From: Paraconexibacter algicola
Lineage (GTDB): Bacteria > Actinomycetota > Thermoleophilia > Solirubrobacterales > Solirubrobacteraceae
Direction: 5' to 3'
NCBI RefSeq assembly: GCF_003044185.1
Contig: NZ_PYYB01000003.1
Span: 1 to 64,000, forward strand
DNA length: 64,000 nucleotides
A program made the translations under genes and the position numbers. A model generated the notes under the pieces. That model ran no database searches. It saw only the letters and a list, made by a program, of their open reading frames with translations, and was not told where the DNA came from. This document shows positions 31,771-41,700 of the stretch, piece by piece (the stretch's first letter is position 1; every line of letters begins with the position of its first letter).

Positions 31771-33027
31771 GTGGGGATACTGCCGGTGGTGCAGGAGCCC
31801 GCCCCCAACTCCGCCACCGGCATCCGCGCGGTCCTCCGGGCACCCGGGGCGCCATCGCTGGTCGTCAGCTCCCTGATCGGCGCCATTGCCGCGGGAGCCA
31901 TCGGCCTGCTGCTCGTCCTCCACGTCCGCGAGCTCGGCGGCTCCTACGCCTTCGCCGGCATCGTCGCCGGGTCGTACACCGCGGGACTCGCGCTGTCGGC
32001 GCCGCTCGTCGGCCGCGCGGTCGACCGGCTCGGCCAGACGATCGTGCTCGGCGTCGGGATGGTGGTGACGGCGGCGTGCATGCTGACGATGGCCCTCCTG
32101 CCCGCGTCGGCCCCGGACGTGCTCCTCCCGCTCCTCGCGGTCGGCGGGGGCCTCGTCCACCCGCCGATCGGCGCCTGCACCCGGGCGCTCCTGCCGAAGG
32201 TCATCGACGACGAGGACACCCTCCACAGCGCCTACGCGCTGGAGTCGAGCGCCCTGGAGGCGAGCTACATCGCCGGTCCCCTGCTCATCGGGGGCCTGAT
32301 CGCCCCGTACTCGACCCGCTGGGGCCTCGCGGCGTGCGCCGCGGTCCTGGTCCTCGGGACCGGCTGGTTCATCACCCTGCGACCGAGTCGCGAGTGGAAG
32401 CCGGACCCGGGCACGGCGACGCTCCCCGTCGGCGGACTCGGCGCGCTGGGCTCCCCCGGCGTGCGCGTCCTGCTCCTGGTCCTCACGGCCTTCGCGGTCT
32501 CCTTCGGGGCGATCGAGGTCGCGGTGACGGCGTTCGCGACCGAGCTCGACCGCACGGGCGCGACGGGTCCGCTCCTCGCCGCCTGGGGCCTCGGCAGTCT
32601 CGTCGGCGGACTGGCGATGGCGAACGCCAAGAAGGCCCCGGACGACCCGGCGCGCCGCCTGATCATCGTGCTCGCCGTCCTGGCGGCCGGCAACCTCGCG
32701 CTCGTGCTCGCCTCGAGCTCCTGGCTGCTGGCGGGCCTGCTGCCGCTCGCGGGCCTCGCGATCGCCCCGGCGTTCGCGGTCGTGCACGCGATGGCCGGCG
32801 TGGCCGCGAAGGACGGCACGACCGTCGAGGCGTTCGCGTGGCTCGGGACCGGGGTCAGCGCCGGAGCGGCGAGCGGTGCGGCACTGGCCGGTGTCGCCGC
32901 GGACTCCGGCGGGGTCGGCTGGTCGTTCGGCGTCGCGTTCGGCGGAATCGCCGTGGCGCTGCTGCTCTTCGTGTCGGCCTGGCCGCGGGTGCAGCGCCTC
33001 GCACCCGCGGCCGTCTCGGCGACCTAG
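31771..33027 (+). CDS. major facilitator superfamily transporter
   Basis: 418 residues from GTG 31771; a second GTG at 31789 is possible. About 12 TM helices are visible. The conserved loop between helices 2 and 3 is LVGRAVDRLGQTIVLG, the MFS motif A (GxxxDRxGR). It is typical of multidrug or sugar exporters; substrate unknown. It is divergent from ffh (23-base gap) and convergent with the SPFH gene, overlapping by 4 bases at the 3' ends. Confidence 0.85.
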   Translation: MGILPVVQEPAPNSATGIRAVLRAPGAPSLVVSSLIGAIAAGAIGLLLVLHVRELGGSYAFAGIVAGSYTAGLALSAPLVGRAVDRLGQTIVLGVGMVVTAACMLTMALLPASAPDVLLPLLAVGGGLVHPPIGACTRALLPKVIDDEDTLHSAYALESSALEASYIAGPLLIGGLIAPYSTRWGLAACAAVLVLGTGWFITLRPSREWKPDPGTATLPVGGLGALGSPGVRVLLLVLTAFAVSFGAIEVAVTAFATELDRTGATGPLLAAWGLGSLVGGLAMANAKKAPDDPARRLIIVLAVLAAGNLALVLASSSWLLAGLLPLAGLAIAPAFAVVHAMAGVAAKDGTTVEAFAWLGTGVSAGAASGAALAGVAADSGGVGWSFGVAFGGIAVALLLFVSAWPRVQRLAPAAVSAT

Positions 33028-33932
33028 GCCCGGGGTGCCGGGGGCGCGGGCGGCGGGGCCTGCTGCCCGAGCTTCGCGACCGCACCGCCGAGGCCGCCGA
33101 GTGCCTGGTTGAACTCGCTCGGGATGACGAAGATCTTGTTCGCCTCGCCCTGCGCGAGCTGCGGCAGCATCTGCAGGTACTGGTAGCTCAGCAGCTCCTG
33201 GTCGGGCCTGCCGTCGTGGATCGCCTGGAAGACGGTCTCGATCGCCTTCGCCTCGCCCTCGGCGCGCAGGATCGCCGACTCGCGGGCGCCCTGTGCCGTG
33301 AGGATGGCGGACTCCTTCTCGCCCTGGGCGGTGAGGATCTGCGACTGCTTGACGCCCTCGGCGTTGAGGATCGCGGCACGCCGGTCGCGCTCGGCGCGCA
33401 TCTGCTTCTCCATCGACTCCTGGATCGACGCGGGCGGGTCGACCGCCTTCAGCTCGACGCGGCTGACGCGGATCCCCCACTTGCCCGTCGCCTCGTCCAG
33501 CACCGTGCGCAGCTGCGAGTTGATCTGGTCGCGCGAGGTCAGCGAGTCCTCGAGCGTCATGCCGCCGATGACGTTGCGCAGCGTCGTGACCGTGAGCTGC
33601 TCGATCGCCTGCAGCGGGTTGGCGACCTCGTAGGTCGCGGCCTTCGGGTCGGTGATCGTGAAGTACAGGACGGTGTCGATGTTGACCGTCACGTTGTCCT
33701 CCGTGATGACGCCGGAGGGCGGGAAGTTCACGACCTGCTCGCGGAGGTCGATCAGCGGCTTGACCTTGTCGACGAACGGGATGACGATCGTGAGACCGGG
33801 CTGGAGCGTGCGGCTGTAGCGGCCGAGGCGCTCGACGACGCCCGCGCGGGCCTGCGGGATGATGCGGACCGTCTTCGCCGCCACGAACAGGGCGAAGAGG
33901 ACGAGGGTGCCGAGGACGATCAGTCCGGCCAT
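33024..33932 (-). CDS. SPFH/stomatin-like membrane protein (QmcA group)
   Basis: 302 residues. An N-terminal TM helix (LIVLGTLVLFALFVAAKTV) is followed by an SPFH domain (VVERLGRYSRTLQPGLTIVI, NVTVNIDTVLYFTITDP, VIGGMTLEDSLTSRDQIN) and a long coiled coil with Ala/Glu repeats (ILTAQGEKESAILTAQGARE). Such proteins form ring-like membrane assemblies. The last 15 residues are Pro/Ala-rich. It follows the NfeD gene by 40 bases, the standard NfeD-SPFH pairing. Confidence 0.9.
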   Translation of the reverse strand: MAGLIVLGTLVLFALFVAAKTVRIIPQARAGVVERLGRYSRTLQPGLTIVIPFVDKVKPLIDLREQVVNFPPSGVITEDNVTVNIDTVLYFTITDPKAATYEVANPLQAIEQLTVTTLRNVIGGMTLEDSLTSRDQINSQLRTVLDEATGKWGIRVSRVELKAVDPPASIQESMEKQMRAERDRRAAILNAEGVKQSQILTAQGEKESAILTAQGARESAILRAEGEAKAIETVFQAIHDGRPDQELLSYQYLQMLPQLAQGEANKIFVIPSEFNQALGGLGGAVAKLGQQAPPPAPPAPRA

Positions 33933-33972
33933 GAGGGAGACCTCCGGGTCTGGGTGTCGGGGGGAAGCGGGG

Positions 33973-34404
33973 TCATTCGGAGACCAGGGCGGTCGCGCCG
34001 CGGATCTCGAGCACCTGCACGCGCGTGCCGGCCTCGATGACGACGTCCTCCTCGAAGCCGCGCGCCGTCCAGATCTCGCCGTCGAGCCGGATCGCGCCGA
34101 CGCCCTCGTGGTTCTCGATCCGCTCGACGACGACCGCGCTCTTGCCGATCAGGGCGGCGGTGCCGGTGCGGATCTGCGGCGGGGTGCGCAGGTGGCGCTT
34201 GGCGATCGGCCGCAGGCCACCGAACGCGACCCCGGAGACGACGAGGAAGACGGCGAGCGCCGGGACGAGCGACAGGCCGACGACGGAGGCCAGGGCCGCG
34301 GCGAGCGCGCCGACGGCGAACGGCGCGAGGAAGAAGCTCATGTTGAGGATCTCGCCCACCGACAGCGCGACGGCGATGATGATCCAGACCACCCAGTCGT
34401 CCAT
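33973..34404 (-). CDS. NfeD-family membrane protein
   Basis: 143 residues. Two or three TM helices are followed by a C-terminal OB-fold domain (TGTAALIGKSAVVVERIENH, GAIRLDGEIWTARGFEEDV, VQVLEIRGATALV). This is the short NfeD form without protease domain, which partners SPFH proteins in membrane domain organisation. It lies directly upstream of the SPFH gene. The 110 bases to the ftsY stop hold no gene. Confidence 0.88.
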   Translation of the reverse strand: MDDWVVWIIIAVALSVGEILNMSFFLAPFAVGALAAALASVVGLSLVPALAVFLVVSGVAFGGLRPIAKRHLRTPPQIRTGTAALIGKSAVVVERIENHEGVGAIRLDGEIWTARGFEEDVVIEAGTRVQVLEIRGATALVSE

Positions 34405-34514
34405 TGCGACGGAGGGTACCCACCGGGGCGGCGCGCCGGGAGGGGGTCACGGTCCCATCCCGGTCTCGGATCCGTCCCCCCCGACGCTCGACTCCGTGGT
34501 GCGTCGGGCGGGCG

Positions 34515-35534
34515 TCAGGCCGCGGGCTCGGCCGTCCCGAGCAGCGCCTTGGCGAAGTCGTCGGCGTCGAACGGGCGCAGGTCCTCGAGCGTCTCGCCGA
34601 TGCCGATGAGCTTGACCGGCAGCCCGAGCTCGGCGGAGATCGCCAGCGCGATGCCGCCCTTGGCGGTGCCGTCGAGCTTCGTCAGGACGACGCCGTCGAC
34701 CGGCACCGCCTGGGAGAACAGCTGGGCCTGGCGCAGCCCGTTCTGCCCGGTCGTCGCGTCGACCGTGATCAGCGTCTCGTGCGGCGCGTCGGGCATCTGC
34801 TTCTGGATCACGCGGCGGATCTTCGAGAGCTCGTCCATCAGGTGGTCCTGGTTGTGCAGGCGCCCGGCGGTGTCGATGATCACGATGTCCGCGCCCATCT
34901 CGCGACCCTTTTTGACGGCCTCGAAGGCGACCGATCCCGGGTCGCTGCCCTCGGGACCGATGACGATCTCGCAGCCCGAGCGCTTCGCCCAGCCCTGCAG
35001 CTGCTCGGTCGCCGCCGCGCGGAACGTGTCGGCCGCCCCGAGCACGACGGACTTGCCCAGCTCCTTCTGCAGGTGGTAGCTGAGCTTGCCGATCGTCGTC
35101 GTCTTGCCGGTGCCGTTGACGCCGACGGCCATGATCACGGTCGGCGAGTGCCGCAGGTCGATGCGGCCCGCGTCCTCGTCCTTGGGCCGCGCGATCGACG
35201 CCAGCAGCTCGATCAGGCGGTTCGTCAGCGCCTCGCCGCCCTCGACCGCGCCGCTCTCGGCCTCGGCCTCGAGCTGGGCGACGACCTTCGCCGTCGTCGT
35301 CGCACCGACGTCGGCCATGATCAGCGCCTCCTCCAGCCGCTCCCAGGTCTCCTCGTCGAGCGTCTCGAACAGCGTCGCCTGGATCTCGGCGCCCAGCGCC
35401 TGCCGGGTCTTCGACATGTTCTCCCGCAGACGCTTGAAGAACCCGCGCCGCTTCTCGGGCTCCTGGGCCGCAGCGGCGGCATCGCCGCCCGCGGGTCCGT
35501 CGGTGAGGAAGAGGTCGGTCCAGTCACGGGGCAT
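34515..35534 (-). CDS. ftsY: SRP receptor GTPase FtsY
   Basis: 339 residues. It receives the Ffh-ribosome complex at the membrane. A short charged N-terminal A region is followed by the N domain (MSKTRQALGAEIQATLFETL) and the G domain with MAVGVNGTGKTTTIGKLSYH, VIIDTAGRLHNQDHLMDEL, VLTKLDGTAKGGIALAISAE and GIGETLEDLRPFDADDFAKA. It is about 3 kb from ffh with MFS and SPFH genes between. It is divergent from the GNAT at 35555 with 20 bases between starts. Confidence 0.94.
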   Translation of the reverse strand: MPRDWTDLFLTDGPAGGDAAAAAQEPEKRRGFFKRLRENMSKTRQALGAEIQATLFETLDEETWERLEEALIMADVGATTTAKVVAQLEAEAESGAVEGGEALTNRLIELLASIARPKDEDAGRIDLRHSPTVIMAVGVNGTGKTTTIGKLSYHLQKELGKSVVLGAADTFRAAATEQLQGWAKRSGCEIVIGPEGSDPGSVAFEAVKKGREMGADIVIIDTAGRLHNQDHLMDELSKIRRVIQKQMPDAPHETLITVDATTGQNGLRQAQLFSQAVPVDGVVLTKLDGTAKGGIALAISAELGLPVKLIGIGETLEDLRPFDADDFAKALLGTAEPAA

Positions 35535-35554
35535 GGGTGCGCGAACATACCCGC

Positions 35555-36025
35555 ATGCCGATGGAGATCGAGTTCCGCCCGGGCCGGGTCGACGCCGACG
35601 AGGGCGCCGCGCTGGCCCAGGGGATGCGCGACGAGCTGTTCGAGATCTACGACGGGCTGCGCCTGGACGGCCCCGACATGCCCAAGGCGGGCCCCGAGGA
35701 GCTGAGCCCGCCGGACGGCTCGTTCCTCGTCGGCTGGTCGGGCGGCGCGGCCGTGTGCTGCGGCGGGCTCAAGCGGCTGCCCGACGGCGCGTGCGAGATC
35801 AAGAAGATGTTCGTGGCCCCGTCCGCCCGCGGGCAGGGCGTCGCGCGGACGCTGCTGCACGCGCTGGAGGACGAGGCGCGACGCCTGGGCTACGCGGTCG
35901 CGCGACTGGACACCGGGCCGAAGCAGCCGCACGCGCAGCGCCTGTACGAGTCCGAGGGCTACCGCGAGATCGGGAACTTCAACGACAACCCGGTCGCCAC
36001 GTACTTCGCCGAGAAGCAGCTGTGA
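35555..36025 (+). CDS. GNAT-family acetyltransferase
   Basis: 156 residues from ATG 35555. The acetyl-CoA site is KKMFVAPSARGQGVARTLLH (the RGxGVA loop), followed by LEDEARRLGYAVARLDTGP and QRLYESEGYREIGNFNDNP. Acceptor unknown. The GTGA overlap with the next gene makes the two a coupled pair. It is divergent from ftsY. Confidence 0.85.
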   Translation: MPMEIEFRPGRVDADEGAALAQGMRDELFEIYDGLRLDGPDMPKAGPEELSPPDGSFLVGWSGGAAVCCGGLKRLPDGACEIKKMFVAPSARGQGVARTLLHALEDEARRLGYAVARLDTGPKQPHAQRLYESEGYREIGNFNDNPVATYFAEKQL

Positions 36026-36753
36026 CGACGCTGTCGATCGCCGCGCGGTTCAACGGCCCGCCCGCCAGCGCGCACGGCGGCTACACCGCAGGGCTCGTCG
36101 GCACCGCGATCGACGGGCCGGCCGAGGTCACCCTGCTCGCGCCGCCGCCGCTGGAGACCGCGATGGAGCTGGTGGCCGGCGACGGCGGGACGGTGGTCCT
36201 GCGCGCCGGGGAGCGCGACGTCGCGTCGGGCCGACCGACCACCGTGGACGTCGGCGCGCCGCCCGCCGCGGCCGTCGCGGAGATCCGCGCGGCGATGCCG
36301 TCGCGCGAGGTGCTGCGGACCTCCCACCCCTTCCCCACCTGCTTCGGCTGCGGCCCCGACCGCGACGACGGCGACGGCCTGTGCCTGTTCGCCGGGGAGA
36401 TCGACCCCGCCGCCCGGGTCTGGGGCGTGACGTGGACGCCGGACGGGGACGGTGCGGTGGACCCGGTCCTGGTGTGGGCGGCGCTCGACTGCCCGAGCAG
36501 CGCACCGGCACAGGACCCGACCGGTGAGCGGCCGATCGTCCTCGGGCGGTTCGCGGTCGACCTGCTGGCCGAGGTGCCCGCCGGCGGGGCCGAGCACCGC
36601 ATCCTCAGCGCGCCCCTGCGGCACGAGGGACGCAAGCGCACGAACGCCGTCTGGCTGCTCGACGCCGGCGACGCGGTGCTCGCCGCCGGCCGCGCGACGT
36701 GGATCGAGCTGAAGCCCGACGACGCCGCCGCGCGGCGCGGCGACGGGCGCTAG
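36022..36753 (+). CDS. thioesterase/hotdog-like protein
   Basis: 243 residues. The GTG start overlaps the GNAT stop (GTGA). Two hotdog-like halves are suggested by FNGPPASAHGGYTAGLVGTA at the start and WAALDCPSSAPAQDP/RFAVDLLAEVPAGGAEHRIL later. A cysteine motif TCFGCGPDRDDGDGL lies between. The HGGY start resembles small acyl-CoA thioesterases. Substrate unknown. It is convergent with the secreted-protein gene at 36767. Confidence 0.7.
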   Translation: MTTLSIAARFNGPPASAHGGYTAGLVGTAIDGPAEVTLLAPPPLETAMELVAGDGGTVVLRAGERDVASGRPTTVDVGAPPAAAVAEIRAAMPSREVLRTSHPFPTCFGCGPDRDDGDGLCLFAGEIDPAARVWGVTWTPDGDGAVDPVLVWAALDCPSSAPAQDPTGERPIVLGRFAVDLLAEVPAGGAEHRILSAPLRHEGRKRTNAVWLLDAGDAVLAAGRATWIELKPDDAAARRGDGR

Positions 36754-36766
36754 GCCGGGCGCGCGC

Positions 36767-37417
36767 TCAGCCGCAGTCGACGATCTCGCCGAGCGTGCCC
36801 GACGGCGCGGCGCCGAGCTTCTCCGACTTCGTCGCGTCGCCCTCGGTCCAGTAGAGGGTGTCGCCGCCGAGCGCGAAGTCCGTCGCGCCCATCGCGCCCG
36901 CGGTCCGCAGGCCCGCCGCGTCGGCGATCTTCACGACGCCGTCCTCGAACGCGAAGCCACCGCTCTTGCCCGCCCAGACCTCGCGGATGTCGCAGCCGTA
37001 GGCCTTCGCGGTCTCCTTGCCGGTCTTGAGGTCGAACTGCGCGACGCGGCCGCTCAGGGCGCTGCCGGACTCGACGGTGATCGCCAGGGCGACCTTGTTC
37101 TTGGCGCTGCTGAACGCGGCGTCGTTGATGCGCATGAGGCTGTCCAGCGAGGAGGCGTGCTTGACGATCACGTTCGCGGAGCGCGAGCCCAGCCTGCAGG
37201 TGGTGACCCGCAGCGTGCCCGCGTCGGGATCCGACTTCGACGGTGCGAAGGTCCGCAGGACGCGGTAGGCGCCGGCGGCGACGAGGTCGGTCCCGGCGCG
37301 GTTCTCGCAGAGCGGCGCCTTGGAGGTCTTGGCGTCGGCGGCGGTCGCGCCGAGCGGGAGGAGGGCGAGGGCCAGCGCGGTCGTGGCGAGTGCGCGGCGG
37401 GTGCGTGACGTGGTCAT
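36767..37417 (-). CDS. secreted hypothetical protein
   Basis: 216 residues. A signal peptide spans about 1-29 (TTALALALLPLGATAADAKT) with a likely cut after ADA. The mature part is strand-rich with CDIRE, TTCRLGSRS, PLCENRAG and a C-terminal VDCG, so four cysteines, and a TLYWTEGDA motif like those in beta-propeller-type envelope proteins. Function unknown. It is alone on its strand, 79 bases from the gene at 37497. Confidence 0.7.
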   Translation of the reverse strand: MTTSRTRRALATTALALALLPLGATAADAKTSKAPLCENRAGTDLVAAGAYRVLRTFAPSKSDPDAGTLRVTTCRLGSRSANVIVKHASSLDSLMRINDAAFSSAKNKVALAITVESGSALSGRVAQFDLKTGKETAKAYGCDIREVWAGKSGGFAFEDGVVKIADAAGLRTAGAMGATDFALGGDTLYWTEGDATKSEKLGAAPSGTLGEIVDCG

Positions 37418-37496
37418 GTCCGCTCAACGCCGGACCGCGCCCCGAATCACGCGGGAGTCCGAGCGCAGACGCGCCAGGATGTCGCGTGGGCCACGG

Positions 37497-38738
37497 CTAC
37501 GTGGTGGTGTCCGGCAGGTGCCGGCCGACGTGGCCGACGTAGATCCCGCGGGGCACGTCCCCGGATCCGTCGGCGACGTGCAGGTAGATCCGGGCGATGA
37601 ACCCGGCGCCCGAACCGGAGCCGAGCGCGACGTGCGGACCGAGCTCCAGCCGGTGTCCGTCGTGGGTGACCGTGTAGTCGTGCGGGTTGCGCGAGCGGGC
37701 GATCTCCGACACGTCGCCCTTGTAGGTGAGGCCGAGCTCCGTCGCCGCCTGCGTGAGCGAGCGGCCGAAGCCGGCCGGGTCGGCGTGCAGCGCGCCGAGC
37801 TCGTCGAGCCGGCGCAGCGCGTCGAGCACGTCCTGCGGCCGCCGGTACGGGCTGTCCGCCGCCGAGCTGCGGGCCGCGTCGGTGAACACGAGGTGCGCGC
37901 AGGTCGCCGCCGCCCGCTCGACCGCGGCCAGCACCGTCTCGGGCGGCTCCTCCTCCCCCTCCGGGTTCGTGGCGTCCGCCGCCACGGCTCCCGCCTCGGC
38001 CAGCAGCGTCGAGAGCCGCGCGATCGTGCGCGCGTCGGCGACCGCCTGCTGCTCCAGCGCCTCGCTGCGCCCCAGCAGCTCCTCGCGGTGGGCCCGCACC
38101 GCGTCGAGCTCGTCACGCAGCGCGACGAGCCCGGCGTCCGGGTCGTCCGGCGCGGCGGCCGCCGCCTCCTGCGCGCGGTCGTGCAGCGTCCGCTCCGCCG
38201 CGGCCGCCCGGGCCTGCGCCGCCTCCAGCGCGCCCTGCAGCCGCTCGGCCCGCGCACGCTGCTCGTCGCGCTCGGCCTGCGCCGCCTCACGCCCCGAGCG
38301 CGCGCTCTCCACCTGCCGGCGGAGGTCGTCGACGCGCGCCAGCTCCTTGACCAGCTGCTTCTCGCGGGCCGCGAGGTCCTTCGCCTCCGCGTCCGCCTCC
38401 CGCACCCGGGCCAGCAGCGGCGAGCCGGGCACGCCGGCATGGGCGAGGAACTTCTCCCACGAGCCGAACACGTCGATGACGTAGTCCGGGTGCGGCCACG
38501 GCTCCTTCTTCAGCCACTCCTGGGCCTTCGGGACCTCGCCGGTGTGGATGATCCAGCGGTACAGCTGGTAGACGTAGTCGACCTCCTCGACCAGCAGCGA
38601 CACCTCGCGCAGCCGGCCGTCGGGGCCGAACGGCTCGGCCGCCGGGGTCTCCGCCTCCGCCTGGCCCTCCGTCGCGGTCGTGGCGTCGTCGCCCGGCGGG
38701 CGGCCATCGCCCTTCTTGCTGCGTGCGCGCTTGCCCAT
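37497..38738 (-). CDS. coiled-coil protein directly downstream of smc
   Basis: 413 residues. Residues 1-45 are basic then acidic and disordered. Residues 50-105 hold a helical head with a HEAR-like FGSWEKFLAHAGV motif. Residues 115-260 are a long coiled coil (AEAKDLAAREKQLVKELARV, RERTLHD-type heptads). A C-terminal domain of about 130 residues ends with GPHVALGSGSGAGFIARIYL and YVGHVGRHLPDT. I do not recognise the family. It begins 19 bases after smc and is probably in the same message, which suggests a link to chromosome organisation, but no SMC partner motif (ScpA/B) is visible. Confidence 0.6.
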   Translation of the reverse strand: MGKRARSKKGDGRPPGDDATTATEGQAEAETPAAEPFGPDGRLREVSLLVEEVDYVYQLYRWIIHTGEVPKAQEWLKKEPWPHPDYVIDVFGSWEKFLAHAGVPGSPLLARVREADAEAKDLAAREKQLVKELARVDDLRRQVESARSGREAAQAERDEQRARAERLQGALEAAQARAAAAERTLHDRAQEAAAAAPDDPDAGLVALRDELDAVRAHREELLGRSEALEQQAVADARTIARLSTLLAEAGAVAADATNPEGEEEPPETVLAAVERAAATCAHLVFTDAARSSAADSPYRRPQDVLDALRRLDELGALHADPAGFGRSLTQAATELGLTYKGDVSEIARSRNPHDYTVTHDGHRLELGPHVALGSGSGAGFIARIYLHVADGSGDVPRGIYVGHVGRHLPDTTT

Positions 38739-38757
38739 GGTGGTCGGTCGGGCCGGG

Positions 38758-41700
38758 TCAGCCGATGCCGGCGCCGCTGCGCTCGCGCTCCTCGCCGGCC
38801 ACGAGGTCCTTCGGCGGGAGCTTGCGGGAGATGACCTTCGAGACGCCGTCGCCGCCCATCGAGACGCCGTAGAGCGTGTCGGCCGCCTCCATCGTGCGCT
38901 TCTGGTGGGTCACGACGATGAACTGCGCACGGTCGGCGTAGGTCTCCAGCAGGTCGATGAAGCGCCCGATGTTCAGGTCGTCGAGCGCCGCCTCGACCTC
39001 GTCGAGGATGTAGAACGGGCACGGCTTCGCGAGGAACACGCTGAACAGGAACGCGATCGCGGTCATCGACTTCTCGCCGCCGGACAGCAGGGAGAGGCGC
39101 TTCATCGCCTTGCCCGCCGGGGTGATCTCGATCTCGACGCCGAGCTGGTCGTCGGGGTCGATGCCGGCCTCCTCGTCGGCCTCCGCCTCCGCGGCCGCCT
39201 CCGCCGCCGCCGCGGCCTGCACCTCGGCGACCCCGTCGCCGCTGTCCCTCGGCTCCCCGCCGCCGACGACCGGCCGCGGGCCGCTGTCCTCGCGCACGAG
39301 CCGCAGGCGGCCCTTGCCGCCCGGGAACAGCCGCGCGGACAGCTCCTCGAAGTTCGCCGCCGCCGCGTTGAAGGTCTCCTCGAACGTGACACGGATCTGC
39401 TTGTCCGTGTCCTTGATGAACGCGCGCAGCTCGCGCAGCGCGGTCTCCAGGTCGCCGCGCTGGCGCTCCATCTCCTCGACGTGCGCGACGGCCTCCTCGT
39501 ACTCGGCCTTCGCGAGCGGGTTGACCGGGCCGAGCTGCTCCCGGCGCTTGACCAGCCGCTCGATGCGCTGACGCAGCGCCGCGACCGCCTCGGCGTCGAG
39601 CGCCTCCTCGGCGGGCTCCGGGCTCAGCCCCAGCGTCTGCGCGATCGTCGTCAGCTCCTGGGCGGCCTCCTGCTCCTGGTCGCGGGCCTGCTGCGCCCGG
39701 ACCTCCGAGGAGGTCAGCAGGTCGCCGCGCTCGCGCAGGTGCTGCTGGATCTTCGCCTCCTCCGCGGCGCACGCGCGCAGTTCGGCGGCGACGCCCTCGC
39801 CCGCCGCGCGGTCGGCGGCCAGCGCCTCGTCGAACACCGTCACGCGCTCCTGCACCGCGGTCAGCGCGGCCTCGAGCGCGGCCGCGAGGCGCTGCGCGGC
39901 CGGCACGAGCGCCTTGTCGCGCTCGAGCTTCGCGCGCAGGAACGTGATCCGCTGCGCGCGCTCCTCGCGCTCGCGGGCGGCGCGCTCGGCGACCCGGCGC
40001 TCCGCGGCGAGCTCGCCCTCGACCTGCGCGCGACGCACGGCGCTCGCCGCGTCCTCCGGCGCGTTCTGGCGCTGCTTGATCAGCAGGCCGGTCTGGCGCT
40101 CGTCCTCGCGCGCGGCGTTGCGCGCGCGCTCCGCCTCACGGACGGCGCGGTCGGCCTCGTCACGGGTCGTGTCGGCCGCGGCCATCGCGCCGCCCGCCGC
40201 CTCGACGGCCTTCAGCGCCGCCTGCTCCTCCTGGATCGCCGCCTCGCTGGCCGCGATCAGCCGGTCGCGGCGGTTGCGCTCGGCGAGCACGCGCTCGCTG
40301 CCGCCCTGCGCCGCCCGGACCATCTCGCGCGTCGCGCCGAACCACGCGCGGCCGTCCGTCGTGACGGCGATCCCGGTGAAGTCGTCCGGGAGCGCCGTGA
40401 CGTCCTCGACGATCCACGCGTCGGCCAGCAGGCGCCGCGCGACCGCGACCGCGCGGTCAGGGCCGCGCACCAGCTCCCCGAGGTGCCGCGCACCCGCGAC
40501 GGGGCCGCCCGGCGTCGCCGGCGGGACCGGCTCGCCCGTGGCGACCAGGGCGCTGCCGCCGTCCCGGCCGGCGCGCTCCAGGAGCGCCGCGGCGGCCGCG
40601 GCGTCCTCGACGATCCCCGCGGTCATCCGGGCACCGAGCGCCGCGGACAGGGCGAGCTCGCAGCCCTCCTGCACCTCGAGCTCGTCGGCCAGGGCCTTCG
40701 CGCCGCCCGGGGCGCTCGTGTGCGAGCGCAGGAACTGGTTGGCCGACGCGAGCTCCGCACCGAGCTTCGCGGCCTCGCGGCGCGCCTTCTCCGCCGTCGC
40801 CTCCGCCGCCCGGCGCTGCGTGCGCGCGAGCTCCAGCGCCGTGTCCGCCTCCCGCAGGACCCCACGCACGCGCTCGACCTCGGCGTCGAGCTCCGCCACC
40901 TTCGCCGCGGCGGCCACACGCCGCGCCTCCAGCGCCTCGACCTCGCGCGCCAGCGCGCTCTCGCGCTCGTCGTCCAGGCGGGCGAGCTCGGCCTCCAGCG
41001 ACTCGATCCGCTCGAGGCCCGCCTCGTCCGGCTGGTCCTCCGCGACCTGGGCCTCCAGCAGCTGCAGCTGTCGCGCGCGGCCCTCGGCCCGCTCGGCGAC
41101 CGTCTCGGCGGTGTCCCGGGTGCGCTCCAGACGGACCTCCAGCCGGTCGACGCTCGACCGGGCCGCGTTCACCCGCCGCATCAGGATCTCGCGCTGCTCC
41201 GTGCGCCGGGCCAGCGCCTCCTCGGCCTTCTCGCGCCGGGCCGCCACGCCCGCGAGCTGCGCCTGCGCCTCGTCGCGCGCCGCGCGCGCCTCCTGGGCCG
41301 TCGCCTCCGCCGCGGCCTTCTCGGCGCGCTTGGCGCGGACCGTGTCGCGGGCGAGCTCCCAGCGGGCCTCCAGCGTCTGGCGCTCCAGGCGCTCGTGCAG
41401 CTCCGCCGCCTCGGCCTGCCGCTTCAGCGGCCGCAGCCGCGAGCGCGCCTCGCGCTCCACGTCGAGCGCGCGGTCGAGGTTGTCCTGCGTGCGCTCGAGC
41501 TTCAGCTGGGCGCGACGGCGGCGCTTGCGGTGCTTGCCCAGGCCCGCCGCCTCCTCGATCAGCAGCCGGCGGTCCTTCGGCTTGGACGAGACGATCGCGG
41601 TCACGCGACCCTGCGACACGACCGAGTGCATCTCCTTGCCGAGGCCCGTGTCCGACAGGACCTCGAGCACGTCGACGAGGCGGCACTTCGCGCCGTTGAG

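Noticed and set aside
28700-31876. Plus-strand open frame of 1058 codons opposite trmD to ffh
   Set aside because: It runs across several unmistakable minus-strand genes and shows no protein motif.
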